Source: Dryococelus australis (taxonomy: Eukaryota; Arthropoda; Insecta; Phasmatodea; Phasmatidae). From it: 64,000 nucleotides of DNA. Positions within the stretch are counted from its first letter, which is position 1; every line of letters begins with the position of its first letter. Below, one piece after another: positions 33,032 through 44,901 of this stretch. The translations under genes and the position numbers were made by a program. The notes beneath the pieces were generated by a model. The model was not told where the DNA came from and made no database searches. It worked only from the letters and a program-made list of their open reading frames with translations. Location of the stretch: positions 22,120,795 to 22,184,794 of the forward strand of contig CM057002.1 in assembly GCA_029891345.1 (NCBI GenBank). Direction: 5' to 3'.

Positions 33032-33900
33032 TTACCACTCGATGCCAGCCTCAGCGACCCAGGAATTGAAGCGGGCAGGGAAGCCCCACCGCTTGACATT
33101 CACCCTTCCGTTAGGTCGTTTCAGCACCTTCTCCACCAAATACACATTTGGAAACTTCGTCGGCTGGATCTCATCAGTGTACAAACCACCATCGATGGGT
33201 ACATTGTTCAGAACTTCAAGATAGTAGGTCATCGGAGCGTAGTTGCATATACATCGCACATGAAACAGTTCGGGGCTCCAATTAGCTCTGAATCCTTTCT
33301 TGAAGATGCCTTTCTGTTTGGAGATGCGCACCAGGTCGCCAACCTTATATTTAGGCTTGTGTGGGTTCTTCCTCTTCGGAACAGCATACACGGTCCGAGC
33401 CAGGGAGTCGTCCTTTACATCTTCGAGCTTCATGTGAGTGGTCGAGTGGACTGTAGAATTATATTCGCGGACGAGTTTCGGCAGCAGCTCAAGCCACTTG
33501 TAGTTTCGTTCGCTGCGAAATGCTTCCACATCTTGCCCTTCAGAGTCCTGTTGAACCTCTCGACGACAGAAGCTTTGAGATTACTGTATGTGGAATAATG
33601 ATTTATTTTATGTTTCTTCATCAGGGCCTTGAACTTTGCATTGGTGTTAATTGCTCGGATCTGTTTGCAAATTGAGGATGAGTCCTTCGCTCAATACATC
33701 TGCTATGGCCTTGGTGACATCACGTGTATTCTTCGACTTGACCAGCCTGGCCCAGGCGAATTTGCTATAGCCATCGATAACTGTCAACATGTAGAGGTGA
33801 CCTTTATTCGCACCAGCATACAGTATCATTTCGATGAGGTCTGCTTGAAACAGGTAGTTCATCCCACAAGTAGTTGCACCTGGTAGCCACATGCAGTTTG
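33032..33900 (-). pseudogene. Polinton/Maverick integrase, frameshifted
   Basis: Retrovirus-type integrase of a Polinton DNA transposon, which would catalyse strand transfer of the element. Three overlapping minus-strand frames carry it in order: 33892-33647 with the first Asp (FQADLIEM) and the second (LQTDPS); 33621-33430 with the catalytic Glu in SVVERFNRTLKGKMWKHF; and 33529-33032 (165 residues) with the C-terminal part, ending in a chromodomain-like VKRWGFPARFNSWV. At least two frame disruptions, one just after the second Asp, make it non-functional. The SH3-like VGDLVRISK motif is intact. The gene order with the ATPase upstream supports Polinton rather than a Gypsy element. Confidence 0.85.
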
Positions 33901-33909
33901 TGGGCAGTT

Positions 33910-34495
33910 CCCAAGCGATTCATCATATGTAGCACGACTCCTTAAGTTCTTCGATGATGGATATAATCTCGTTGGTGTGGGAGTAATTTGCAACAACTTG
34001 CGAAGCAAGCAGTATCTGCAGGCTATCCACCAGTTCGTTCGGATTTTCCCGAAACACATAGTCAATGTCCTTGCCATCATCTATCTTCTTCAGACCTTTG
34101 CTGCTTTTCAGTGCTAGGCCCCTGAAGAGGTCTGCAAGAATTTCAATTTTTCAATTATCTTTGTCCCTATAAACACCTGTCTCGGGATTGTTATCTTGGT
34201 AATGAGTGCACGTGAGTTCGAGCAAAATCTTGCATTCTAGAAGGTCTTACTTTGTAAACACCTTTGGCTTCTTGCGAAATAGCAGTTTGTAAAGCCTGGG
34301 AGTTCCGTGTGTCATGTAATCACCATCTCGGATGCTCCCACCTGGTAGAAACATTATTTCATCAGCACCAAGGAACCATTTATCATTATGCCTGTATACA
34401 CCATATGCCATATCATTCTTATGAGATGTGTATGATCGTAGGTACCAACGAGACAGAGCATTGGATTTCAGTGCTTTCTTCTGTACTTTTTTCAT
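33910..34495 (-). pseudogene. Polinton-associated conserved protein, broken
   Basis: On the minus strand, 34495-34247 reads YGVYRHNDKWFLGADEI and then HGTPRLYKLLFRKKP, a pattern I associate with a conserved protein of unknown role in Polinton/Maverick elements (usually GTPGLYELLF). Further downstream in other frames, about 34080-33930, the family's second block appears (DPNELV-like FRENPNELVDSLQILLASQ and EIISIIEEL). Frames change at least twice. Which virion or regulatory role it has is unknown to me. Confidence 0.65.
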
Positions 34496-34499
34496 CTAT

Positions 34500-35327
34500 A
34501 ACAAATCTGCATTCAATCCATTATACTGATCTGTCTGTACATCATCATGTTTTCATTTCTTCATAGGCTCAGAGGTACCGTCGACTTCGGTCTACATGGC
34601 TACAGGTGCTTCATCACTCTCCATGAGTACATCAAGATGACGAGTAATGGGCTTAAATATGTCTTCATTATTTGTAAAGTCGCATGCAATTTTGGTTCTT
34701 TTGGCGAGCAAATACTTTGAGCGAACAGACTGAATTGCTCATGTAATTTGCTGGCAATATCCGACATCATACTGAATACAAATGGTTATTACTGTTGCTC
34801 TCTTTTATAGGTTTAGTCGTGATTCTCCACCAAAATACTTTCGATCTTACCCATGCATTTGCTGCAGACATCCAATATGTTCCTATTGCAATGTTGAGTA
34901 TCAGTTTTCGTGGCAAGGTGGAAATTCGAGATAGCGAATGCACGCTCTATGGAATCCTTAAGCACTTTTAGTTTCTCTTCATTTCATCTTTGCACCAAGC
35001 TCAGACAAGTTAGTGCGGAAGGGTGGGTTTTGTTCGGCCAACGTACTGCATAAATCCGAAATGAAGCTATTACTAGTTTCGAGGACGAAATGTTTAGTAG
35101 CAGCATCTTCGGATCGTTCGGGATCGCCAACATTTCGAATTATTCTTCTACCAGTATCACAAGTTCCTTTGTTTCTTGGTACGAGACAACCTCCATCGTC
35201 ATCTTAGTCAAGACGCAGCTTGAGGCTACTCTGCCTGAATTTCGAGTAACTTATTCTCGATGGTCGACGATGAACTGATTGAAGCCACGCCACTACCTAT
35301 CATTATTTAGACGCCAGACCTTAACGA
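34500..35327 (-). pseudogene. Degraded Polinton region, no confident product
   Basis: Minus-strand frames such as MSDIASKLHEQFSLFAQSIC (starting near 34770) and LETSNSFISDLCSTLAEQNP (near 35090) look like remnants of a coiled or structural ORF between the ATPase and integrase. Stops are frequent and I cannot assign a family. Confidence 0.35.
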
Positions 35328-36202
35328 TCACCAAAAATCTGAATTTTTCTTTCCAGTATAAGGCACAAATATCTTTGAAATCCGATAGCATAATGTCCGT
35401 ATTGACGTGATCTCGTACACATGCTGCAAATTCATATCCTCCATGCAAAACAGCACCAGCACATTTGCATTATCGCGAAGCATCTGTTTGGGTATGTGCG
35501 AATAAGTCTGACCAATGTACACACAGTCCATGTACGCGTGTCGTCCCATGCTAAAGTATTCTTGTAAGTAAGTGTGTTTTTCGCAGGCAATGTCATCGAA
35601 GACAAATATTGAGTGGCACGTCAGCTTCTTTATCGCTGCATGACTTCCGCAGCTTGCAGCACTCATGCCAATTACAAGTATTTCGGTTGCTGGAGTGATT
35701 CTGAAAATAGCGACACGTTCTCGAACTGAAGACCATTCGGTTATTCAAGCAGGCTCAGTAGGACGCATGTCTTGCTGCAACCTGATGGTCCCGCGATGAT
35801 GCACCTTACTGTATTCTGAAATAGGCTTCCATTTCGCAATTCGTGGAAAATATCTTCATCTGCAGCATGAATGTGTACAGGTAGAGTAACATCTTGCTTG
35901 ATAATACGTATGTTATCACTACTATCTTGCGGTGTGTGGAGTGCTGAGTGTGGTGCTGATTGCCACTGCGGTGTTGATTGTAGTTGCGTAGAATCAATGC
36001 TACAAGTTTTAGAATGTCTTTTTAAAGCATACCTCCGGGTAAACTGATGTTGACGAAGTTTGCATTGAAATGACATTCTTGAAGTATTCACTCTGCGGGT
36101 CGTTATTTCATGTTGATGCACACTGCGCAGTGCTGCGAATGCTTCACAGCAGAAGCGACAAAGAAAATGCATCATTAGCACTTTATCTCCGTACTCTTCC
36201 AA
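35328..36202 (-). pseudogene. Polinton packaging-type ATPase, disrupted, with zinc-finger-like N-terminus
   Basis: FtsK/HerA-type (A32-like) ATPase of Polintons, presumed to drive DNA packaging. The upstream frame (36202-35741, 153 residues) carries a Walker A motif AGPSGCSKT near its C-terminus. The downstream frame (35666-35328) carries Walker B SIFVFDDI and the family stretches FSMGRHAYMDCVYIGQTYSHIPKQ and RDNANVLVLF. Stop codons separate the two, so it is dead. The N-terminus (about residues 15-60) has two degenerate C2H2-like units (LCRFCCEAF, FTRRYALKRHSKTC). Whether the fingers belong to the ATPase gene or to a separate neighbouring gene now run together is unclear. Confidence 0.85.
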
Positions 36203-36600
36203 GTCTAGAATGATACTGATATGAAGATTTATAAAAGGAGCGTATTTGTAGGCTACTTTTCTCGCTCAGTTCACCACAATCTCTCGAAGAGGTAAGATCG
36301 CAGCTGGGAGCGGGATCGTCAATATGCTGGTAAACAATCTACCATTCTTCTTTATCACAACCAATAAGCTGCAGGCGTCGTGTTCAGTGTTCAGTGGTGT
36401 TAGCGTTATGAGCCAGTCGTGACATAGAGCAGTATCAAGGTTTACGAATCAGTTACTCACGGGGAAAACCATTGGACACTGGGCTTCGTATAGAGTACAG
36501 TGCTGGTCAAACATTACCTTCCTGTGCAACATGTAGACAGCTGGCTACACTGGGCATTAAATAATTAAATAATTGACTCATATGCGTTATTCCACTAGGC
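36203..36600. other. Flank of the Polinton fragment
   Basis: No gene is recognised. No polymerase, capsid or protease gene of the element is seen, so about 3.2 kb of a normally 15-20 kb element remains. Confidence 0.4.
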
Positions 36601-36601
36601 A

Positions 36602-36846
36602 AGGGGCCCACGGTGATGTAGTGGTTAGACGACTCGACTCCCATGCAGGTGAACCGGGTTCGATTCCCGGCGGTGTCACTCCTGGATTTTCGCATGTGAG
36701 AATCGTGCCAGATGATGCCGCTGGTATGTGGGTTTTCTCGGGCATTTCCCGTTTCCTTCACCCTTTCATTCCGGTTTCGCTCCATACTCACCCTCATCGG
36801 CTATCGAGACCTCGATGTCAATAGCCCACCTAATCTCTTCACTCGC
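36602..36846 (+). mobile_element. SINE-1 copy, plus strand
   Basis: Head GTGATGTAGTGGTTAGACGA and canonical box B GGTTCGATTCCCGG, body with TTTTCTCGGGCATTTCCCG, tail AATCTCTTCACTCGCTC. Confidence 0.85.
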
Positions 36847-36975
36847 TCTACCAAGCAGTGTATGGTTGAAATAATTTCGTCGAATAACGCTTCCAAAGGC
36901 GAAGATGGTTCGCAATGCGAAATTGTGCGGCGACAGACGGCGAGGTTGGCATGCAGGCTCAAGTCATAATTACTG

Positions 36976-37030
36976 GGGCCACGGTGACTGAGCGGTTAGC
37001 CCGCTCGCCTCCCAAGGCAATCCGGGAAGG
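36976..37030 (+). mobile_element. SINE-1 head only
   Basis: GGGGCCACGGTGACTGAGCG to CCCAAGGCAATCCGGG, the tRNA-like part without box B completion or body. It lies 130 bp after a full copy in the same orientation. Confidence 0.7.
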
Positions 37031-37226
37031 TATGATACTTATGTCTCCAACATTTACTCACCCATTTTAAGACAACTAATGAAACGTCGTCAGACCGCGA
37101 TAAACATGGTTATTACGTTTTTTTTTTTTTGGCAGACATTTTTCACGCGAATAAAATATTTTGACTGGCATAAGTAATATATTGTAATTTTATTGAAACT
37201 GCATCAACCTATGTTTATAATGTTAC

Positions 37227-38477
37227 TGTTACATGTTGTTGCTATGTATCGCTTTCCTTGCCCCGTACACTCGAGCGAGCGAAACAGTGTGCTAAGCATG
37301 GGGGAGCGTTACAAAGGCATGCCGTCGCACACTACAGCGATAAGCTCATCGTGACTCGTGCCATCTTCTTCCCCCGAGAGGATTTAAATTCTGAGGTTAC
37401 CTTTGAAAGAATGTTCTGGTCGTCGCCCTGACCTCTCTCAGCGAGACTCGGAGTGCGAGAGAACGTTCTAGATCTAGCCGGCGAGACTACTTAAGCCGCG
37501 ACGCGCCTCCGAGCCGACAGTCTCGGAGTCTGGAGGAGTGTGCGACCTTGACCGCCGGGTGTGCGAAGACAAGAGAAGCGAAGAGTCAGCAGAGCGACGA
37601 CTGGCGGCGAGTGTGAGCAGCGGGAGTGAAGTGTGCGGACTGCGAGCATCGGCACAGTGAAGGGTGTGTGACTGACGGGCGGGACTCCCTACTTAACTGC
37701 ATGTGTGAGTGGCAGACGTTTGTAATGATTTCACTAGACAGATTGAACACGTATTAATTTAATTTGGTGTTTTGCTGCATTCAATTTTTCATTATATGTA
37801 AGTGCTTATTATAGATCTGTTTATTTATTTTAATGAGCTGAGATTCAATATGTTGGTGTCCTCTCAGATACTTTATAGGTTATGCATATTTATATTTATG
37901 ATTGGTAATGCAGATTATAAAACATATTTTTGTGTTATTGAAGATATTATTGCGCTATGTAATTTTTCTGTTTTCTTTAAACATTGCCTTGTCTCTAGTC
38001 CTGCTCAAGATATGTACATAATACGAAACCACTAATCATTTTCAGATTTAATACTATTTGAGCTTTCGTATTTCTGTTTCGCCTCTTTTTAATGTATGTT
38101 TTCTTGTTCTTTATTTTTACGTGTGTGTGTACACTATGTTATACATGGTTAAGTGTTAAGAAGGCATTGAAGCCTTAACTTCGCGAGTGTAAATAAAGTG
38201 GAAATAAATAAATAAATGAATATAATTAACGTAGAGACATTGGGAAATACTTGAATTAGAGTTGAGATGAACATAAAATATTGCACTCACTGAGAATTAT
38301 TGCAGTAATAATGGATACGTGATTTAATGTTGTATATAATAGCAGTGAAAATAAATTAAAAATCAAGTTAAGTTATTTTATTTTTACTAAGACCTCCATC
38401 CCTCACGAACTCAGATACGCCGCTTCCGTACTTTCGCAGTGTAGCAGAGGCTGCTAGGGGCGCTGAAGCATGTAACA
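37227..38477 (+). mobile_element. LTR family K-like sequence, diverged
   Basis: It shares with the 19317 LTR the AAGAATGTTCTGGT motif followed by a second HSE-like palindrome (GAACGTTC, 37461) 52 bp later, a GC-rich leader with GAGTGTGCG, and the distal GACCTCCATCCCT...ACGAACT. Probable ends TGTTACATG and ATGTAACA; no target-site duplication found, so the ends are tentative. A possible poly-A signal AATAAA lies near 38193, after a small hairpin (AAGGCATTGAAGCCTT). Confidence 0.6.
37409..37468 (+). promoter_or_regulatory. HSE-like pair in LTR K-like sequence
   Basis: GAATGTTC at 37409-37416 and GAACGTTC at 37461-37468, the latter followed by TAGA to extend the GAAnnTTCnnGA pattern. Confidence 0.5.
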
Positions 38478-39267
38478 ACGCAACACGCACGGCAACCTAG
38501 TGGCGACAAGCGAGCAATCGTTCCAGGGGTGACTTCGATTAAGCACGGGGGGGGGGGGTGGATTCTCCGTCACAACCTGCCAGAGGCAATAAAGCGAACC
38601 CCTCCCCTCCCCGGCCCCCACCCCTGCGACACAATCCCTGCGCAGTCTATTGTCGATCACAATCGCGCTGTCTCGCTACAATAGCTGATGGTATCGGCTC
38701 AATTACAAGGGCGCGCCCCGGACTGCCTTTACACTATTTGTCATACCGCACCCTCTCACCCCAACTCACCCCTCTTCCTCAGCCCTCGCATGGTACAGTC
38801 GCTGCACCTTCCTGTGGGTGCCCCGAACATCCCCTTGCCCGCGGAAAAAAAAAAAATTACCGAAGAGAAATCTTTCAGCAACACCCATCACGTGTAGGCT
38901 TCGCCGGTTTTGAGGAATTTTTCGTTTTCGCATCATAATTTCGGTGTCAGAGTAATTACTGACAATTTTTTAGACAATTTACATTACACAAGTTGTTTAG
39001 CATTTTCGTGCTGAATTTTCAATATTGGTTATTTGATATGCCTACTTGTAAAGATTCGGGGAAATTTTTAGGTATATTTTATTAGCATGTTTCTGCCTTT
39101 TTGCAACCAGCAGATAACACGCGGTGAAAATGATGGGTCTACGTAAATATTAAACAATTTTTGAAGTGTAAGTTTTTTGTCATCAGACATATGCAGTATT
39201 TTTTCTTTGGAATTGAAATTATGACACAAAAACAAAGAATTTCTCTATAATAGGTGAAGTCGAGCCT
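38478..39267. other. GC-rich then AT-rich DNA, no gene recognised
   Basis: C/G-rich 38480-38860 with an 11-base G run near 38549. Frames there look compositional. Confidence 0.35.
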
Positions 39268-40257
39268 TACACTCTAAATCTGAATCAGTGAGAATTTCAC
39301 AGTTTCAATCAGTCAAACGTATCTGACTGATACATCAGTCACTTCAGTGAATTTAACTGATGAACCAGTGAAAAATGCCATATTTCCTTCACTGATTGAT
39401 TCAGCGACATTTTCCACTGATTCGTCAGTCATTTTTTCCACTGTCTACTCAGTGGTTTATTTTTGACTGATGGGCCAGTGAAACATCTGTGCAACTTGCT
39501 CCGTCTCTAATTATTTTTGACTGGTGTATCAGTGAAACTGCGTGAAAAATGGCCGTCGAACATCGTTTAAAAATGGCACTTATAAAACGTGTAGTAACAC
39601 CATAAAACTAATACAAAATACTTTATGAAATGTGTTTCGTCTTTCAAAATGCCATTTTATGAGGTAATATGAACACACAACCTTTCATTCCGTTTTTACG
39701 TCTTTCATTTCGACTCCATGTCGCCGTCTCAGCGCTCTGTCTGAAGGTATAAATTGTGTTTTACGTGGGAAAGAGAATGCACTCATATATACTATTCGTT
39801 TTAACACTCAAACCATGCACGAAAAGTATGAACACACAACTTCAAACTAATCGAATTCGCAGCAAACATACGAGACAAATTTTCATACCATAATCCCAAC
39901 TTGGCGTGGTAGTTCGGAAGGCAAGGCAACGGCCTAGGGTCGAAAGGTGCTTGAGTCCAATACCTGCCACCTGCGAAACTTCCTTCACTTTTTTAAATTA
40001 CGGTAAATTTCCCAATATAAATAGTAAACTATCACAAATATGTTTATTTCACGTAATTATTTCCCTACATTCAATAGAAGCAATATTCAATTCGCCACTG
40101 CAGTCGGCCGTCACTTATTCAATCGGTGAAATTTTCTCACGAAAACTATCAGTGATTTTCCACTGATTATAAGTGGAGACACTTTCACTGATTAGAGTAG
40201 TTGAATTTCACTGCGAATCTGTGGTTTCCCACTGATTCGAATTTAGATTGTGAGACT
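39268..40257. mobile_element. Foldback family J, intact copy
   Basis: Ends CACTCTAAATCTGAATCAGT and the inverse of CCCACTGATTCGAATTTAGATTGTG. The outer 150-200 bp on both sides are packed with CACTGA/TCAGTG motifs in inverted arrangement, so each arm can fold. The centre (39560-40120) is unique-looking AT-rich DNA without an ORF of note. It serves as the empty site for LTR K. Confidence 0.75.
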
Positions 40258-41613
40258 GCTCAAGCCATCCGAAAGTATGTTCGCATTTTTAAATTAATTT
40301 TCAATGCTTTTTAATGTGATATCTGTAAAAAATTTTTATAAACTTATCAATATTTTTGGCTACAATCCAAATAAATTATTCAATTAACAAGAAAAGCATG
40401 TAGAAATTTCTTGTGAATTCGGTAAGCAATTTGCTTGCAAGTCAATTTAAATTTTACAATAACGCCATATTAAAAATAATTTGAAGCTAAACGCTGATTG
40501 CAGGCAGGTAATTTGTCTGATATAAAAAGAAAAACTCTTCATCGCGCTTCTAATATTTAAAATATTTACGTTGAGGTAATATTCTGTGTTTAAATAAAAT
40601 GTTAAAATTGGTTGACACAGATTAAATTTGAAGTCTACATAATTGTGCTAAACATGGAGTTATAAGTTACTTTCCCATCGAATTTGTACTTATGTAAAAT
40701 ACCATTGATATGTTACAAAATAAATAATATTATTTCGAACACATAAACAAAAATATAGACACTTTACCGCATTTAAGGATTTCGGCTACAACTCAGTATT
40801 TATGCATCCGCCAAGTGAAAATGCTAAAATTTTAAAAACGAATAACATATGACTATTATTCTAGTGATAACTTTAATGTGTATAACATAAAATTGAATTT
40901 GTTTTATATGCTGTTTATTTAAATTTTGTGTTTTCAAGAACACGTTGTGACATTGTACTTATACCCCTAATTCACTGCCTTCGTCACCACGAGAATTCAG
41001 CCAGTTTTAAATGAACTACGTGCAGTCATAAACATAATTTTTTTTTCCCAGAAGTGCTCATTTGACATCAAGGCAGCTATATTATTTATTTAATCATAGT
41101 ACCCTGCAAACGCGAGCAATAATTCTCTTCTTGACTTCCTAGAAGGAGGCTTACATATTTTGTCTCACAATTTGTGTATACCTCTTTTAACACTTTTATA
41201 AAAGTTTTGCGAGACAAAATCAACTATATACGTACTACTATACTTGTGGATTATTATGGGAACTTGTGCAGGATGCAAGTGAAACCGGATGATTTGATGG
41301 GCTTCAGTATTTAAGTCGAGGTGAACGAAAAAGGCGAACAAGCGACAATTTTTAATTTTTTTAATTGTCAAAGCATTTCTTTCGTGCAGGCAGTTATTTT
41401 AATATATTGTCTATTAACAACACGTTTCTATGTCGATAGACTGCCCGGTTAAAGAAAATATATAGGTGGCTCTCACCCTACGTTAAACGTGAACTTGTTG
41501 ATAAAAAAAATATCACAAATATTTATACTTTGCCCTATATTCGAACCAAGGATCCCCTGTCTAGTACGTTACAATTTTTCTCCCAAGTCGTATCGCTAGG
41601 ACAACTTTGTATG
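40258..41613. other. AT-rich DNA
   Basis: Very AT-rich, no gene or recognised repeat. Confidence 0.35.
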
Positions 41614-42042
41614 TATGGGCTGTTCACGATAAAATGAGCACTTTTGAAAGCCCTGCTTAAGATGTTGTATGCACACTGTGCAATCTTCCGCCATATGTGA
41701 AATTAACATTGCCATGGGCCTCATCACTTTATTTGTGCGCCGGTCAAGTGAAACTCTGAGATTGTGAAAAAGTAAATAGTTCACAGATTTGTTAATCCTT
41801 GCACATATAAGATTAAAAAATAAATAAATAACACGAAGCAAAAGAAATAAATTTTTGTGTTCCCAAATATTCACTTAGCACTTTTAGTTCAACGTTAAAC
41901 ACCTGGAACTACTTACATTCCTTCGATACCAACTTTACAGAGCGCACGGCATTCACTGTGCCAGTTCAAATGCATGCAGGTAGGGGTAGTAACGTTTCTC
42001 ATAGGTTGGATACAAAAATGTGTTCAACCGTGAGCAGCCTGT
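41614..42042 (+). mobile_element. MITE family B, long subfamily
   Basis: TATGGGCTGTTCACGATAAA on the left and CAACCGTGAGCAGCCTGTA on the right, 429 bp. The interior contains the intact AGTTCAACGTTAAAC site that is the target in the 3140 copy. Confidence 0.9.
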
Positions 42043-42247
42043 AGGAATACTTGGAAACATTCTCCCTTGCGTATTACTCGTGGCTATTCGACTGCTACTG
42101 AAAAGGTGAAGACGCCTACACCAGCCAATTAAGCAAAGGCTGTTTCCAATAAATTTATAGAAATTCCCATTAAAAAAACTTTAGCGTTGCAACGAAAATC
42201 AAAATGAGGGATGTAGCTGAGGAGGGCGAGTTTCGAGCTTGTGAACT

Positions 42248-42271
42248 CCCCCCCCCCCCTTTTTTTTTTTC
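42248..42271. repeat. C-run followed by T-run
   Basis: About 12 C then about 11 T, a pure polypyrimidine stretch. Confidence 0.9.
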
Positions 42272-42805
42272 CTCTGAGAATCTCAACAATTAGTATCTAA
42301 GTTATTATAAACCTTTAATCGCGATAAAATGTATGTAATTACAATAAACAATGATGCGTTTTATTGTATTGTGAAATTTTTTCTTCTAAAATTTATTCGA
42401 ATTAACAAATATGCAGTCAGCACCACTTATGCCAGTTTCATTTCACACCCGTCTCTTCAGTCACCGAAAAAACCCTCTCCTCATTCCTTGAGCCCCGCCC
42501 TTGAGAAATTACTGGCTACGCCACTGGGCGAAATTATATGATTACATTAAAAAAAAAAAGTGTTATTTTCCCGTTCCAATTTTTGAATTCACAAAAATTA
42601 GCGAATGCAATTTTTGGCCTTCTCTCGAACTACACATGACGATGTAGGACTGTTTACGTTTAACCGATTTTATAAAACATACGCGGCAAGTTTTTCCACG
42701 AAGAGAAGCTTCTCAGAGGCAAGAAAGGCTCTTACGTCAACGCAAGAGCTAGAAGATAAAGGGGATGTTGCCAACTAAACGCTTGGAGGGATAAGTATCT
42801 CACTT

Positions 42806-42850
42806 ACCCCCCCTCCCCAACCCCCCCTCCCCAACCCCCCCTCCCCCGTC
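42806..42850. repeat. C-rich 15-bp tandem repeat
   Basis: CCCCCCCTCCCCAAC is repeated about 2.5 times. Confidence 0.85.
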
Positions 42851-43319
42851 GACCCATTTCCCAATCCCGCAACCACCATCAGGAAACTTTATTTGCGCGA
42901 ATTTGCTTTCGCTGTTGATTCCCTTGACACACTTTTGAGAAGCTGATAGCCGTAAAAGTAGAACTATCTCGAAACGGCCGTTATGAAATTTGACCATGAA
43001 AATAATGGGGCGCATACAGGCAGGAATGGAATATAAATGTTCCTTCTGGTCCATGGAACAGGTCAACAGCCTCGGAGCGATGACCAAGTAATTGGTGAAA
43101 ATTCGCTGCCCCCTCCCCCATAAATCGTCAAAATGTTTCAGTTTCACTCCAATAAAAATCACCCAAAATAGCAACATAGTTCAATGAGGCTACCTCTTTT
43201 GTGGAACAAATAAGCAAAAGGGATTCGAGGCCCTTCGGTGTGTGAGTCAAAAAGTCCCCGAAACGGGGAGGATTCGAAACTCTTGAGTCAAGCCCAACGG
43301 ATGAAGAGGGTCAGCGATC

Positions 43320-43860
43320 TTGTTATATTTTACATTGGGGACCCTGACCACCGTCTTGAATAACCATGACATAACCATGACATTAACCCCAAATGAAACG
43401 GAAACCGAAAAAAAAAAAAAATCAAAAATTCGTAAATATATTATATATATATATATATATATATACATGATTGGCAAATAAATTACATTTTTGACGACGA
43501 GGTACAATTTCGATTTCGATGACCTTGACTTTGAACCTGGGTGACCTTAAACTTGAAAAATCGAGAAAAATTGCAAACATTTAGAAACTAAATTATTATA
43601 AAATTGAGGGAAAACTATATTATTTACCACAAACGCCATCTTCAATTTATATGACCTTGACATCAACCCCAGGTAACCTTGAACCAGAATAAAAACTTTG
43701 AAAAAAAAATTTAATTGGGGGAAAAAAAAATTACATTGTTTACCCCGACCGCCATCTTGGATACCCGTGATCTTGACCTTGACCCAGGTGACCTTGAACC
43801 CAAAAAATATTGAGAGAAATCGAAAAATGCTTTAAAAAAATCGCAAAACTCGGTGAAAAA
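43320..43860. repeat. Degenerate repeat with TGACCTTGA motifs
   Basis: Repeated blocks of the type CGCCATCTT(C/G)...GACCTTGACnnnAACCCCAGGTnACCTTGAACC occur at about 43320, 43620 and 43735. TGACCTTGA is exact at 43520, 43652, 43774 and 43789, with TGACCTTAA at 43542. A (TA)n array lies at 43440-43466. Its reverse complement TCAAGGTCA is the known site of FTZ-F1/SF-1 and ERR nuclear receptors. Confidence 0.75.
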
Positions 43861-44227
43861 AAAAAATAATTTCGGGAAATTGTAGAAAAACTAAATTCTC
43901 GTAAAGAAGGTGGCGCATAGGCCTGTATCCTTACAGTACGATAGTTAAAAGACGACTGAAACCACCGTCATATTCATTTTCCCAATATAGCCGATCTCCA
44001 GCCAATATAATCCCTTCAACCCAACTATACCCCTCCAAAGAATAATTGGACGTGCGTCACACACGACTCGCAACCCTTTCTCACGCCATTTACCCGCTAC
44101 AACTCTAACCTCACTGGTGATTAGCTTCTGGTAATGTGATATCTTGACCTCTGCAGATAATTATTGTGGCAAAAGCCGTACCATGCCACCCACAGTTCTT
44201 TCATCTGGTTAGAGGGCAACATTATTG

Positions 44228-44555
44228 CTCTCTCTCTCTCTCTCTCTCTCTACTATATCCTTTTTAGCATTCAATCTCATAAGTAATTCTTAAAGTTAGA
44301 CTCTTCCATCATATTTAGCTGGGGTCTATCGCGCGAGCTCGTAATTACACATATTTCCTCACCAAAGTTATATATATATATATATATATATATATCTTGG
44401 GCCTTTTAATTTGCCTTTTATTATTTGCCTATTATATATTGCCTAATATATAATATATATTAAAAGGCCTCATATTGCCTTTTAATTTGAATTTTATAGT
44501 TATTCTTGTCTGTTTACTTGGTTCTTGGGCTGGTTATTTTATGAATATATTTGCT

Positions 44556-44600
<45 letters not shown>
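44228..44600. repeat. CT and TA microsatellites with a hairpin
   Basis: (CT)n at 44228-44251, (TA)n at 44369-44394 and 44557-44597. Between them GGCCTTTTAAT (44400-44410) faces ATTAAAAGGCC (44459-44469), an exact 11-bp inverted repeat, and GCCTTTTAATTTG recurs as a direct copy. Confidence 0.85.
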
Positions 44601-44607
<7 letters not shown>

Positions 44608-44660
44608 CTGCTGAAATTTAAAGTACCTGTTCGAATCATCGAGCTATTGGAGTTGGAGTG

Positions 44661-44901
44661 TATAGATTGTTCACGGTTAAGTGAGCACTTTTGAGGCCTT
44701 TGTTACTTTTTCCTCTCAGTCATTTTTATATCCTTTTGCCACCGTTTATAAATAAATATTACTATCTAAGTAATAAATACAGTGTGTATATTCCACCGCA
44801 CTCGGAAGTTAATGTCTTAGGGCAAAATAAAATATATTTATTGACTATTGTTCCAAATAAGAGGGCTTTCAAAAATGCTCACTTTACCGTGAATATTCTA
44901 T
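44661..44901. mobile_element. MITE family B, short subfamily
   Basis: TATAGATTGTTCACGGTTAA on the left and the inverse TTTACCGTGAATATTCTATA on the right. The interior runs opposite to the 31637 copy. Confidence 0.85.

Noticed and set aside
36976-37030. Candidate tRNA gene
   Set aside because: Has a tRNA-like 5' half but no complete box B arm or acceptor stem, and matches the SINE-1 head.
37221-38481. Target-site duplication for the second LTR K-like copy
   Set aside because: Flanks at either possible start (ATAA or TTAC) do not match ACGC at the right; the copy is kept without a duplication.
42800-43177. 125-residue minus-strand frame
   Set aside because: Its end is made of the C-rich 15-bp repeat; the rest shows no domain.
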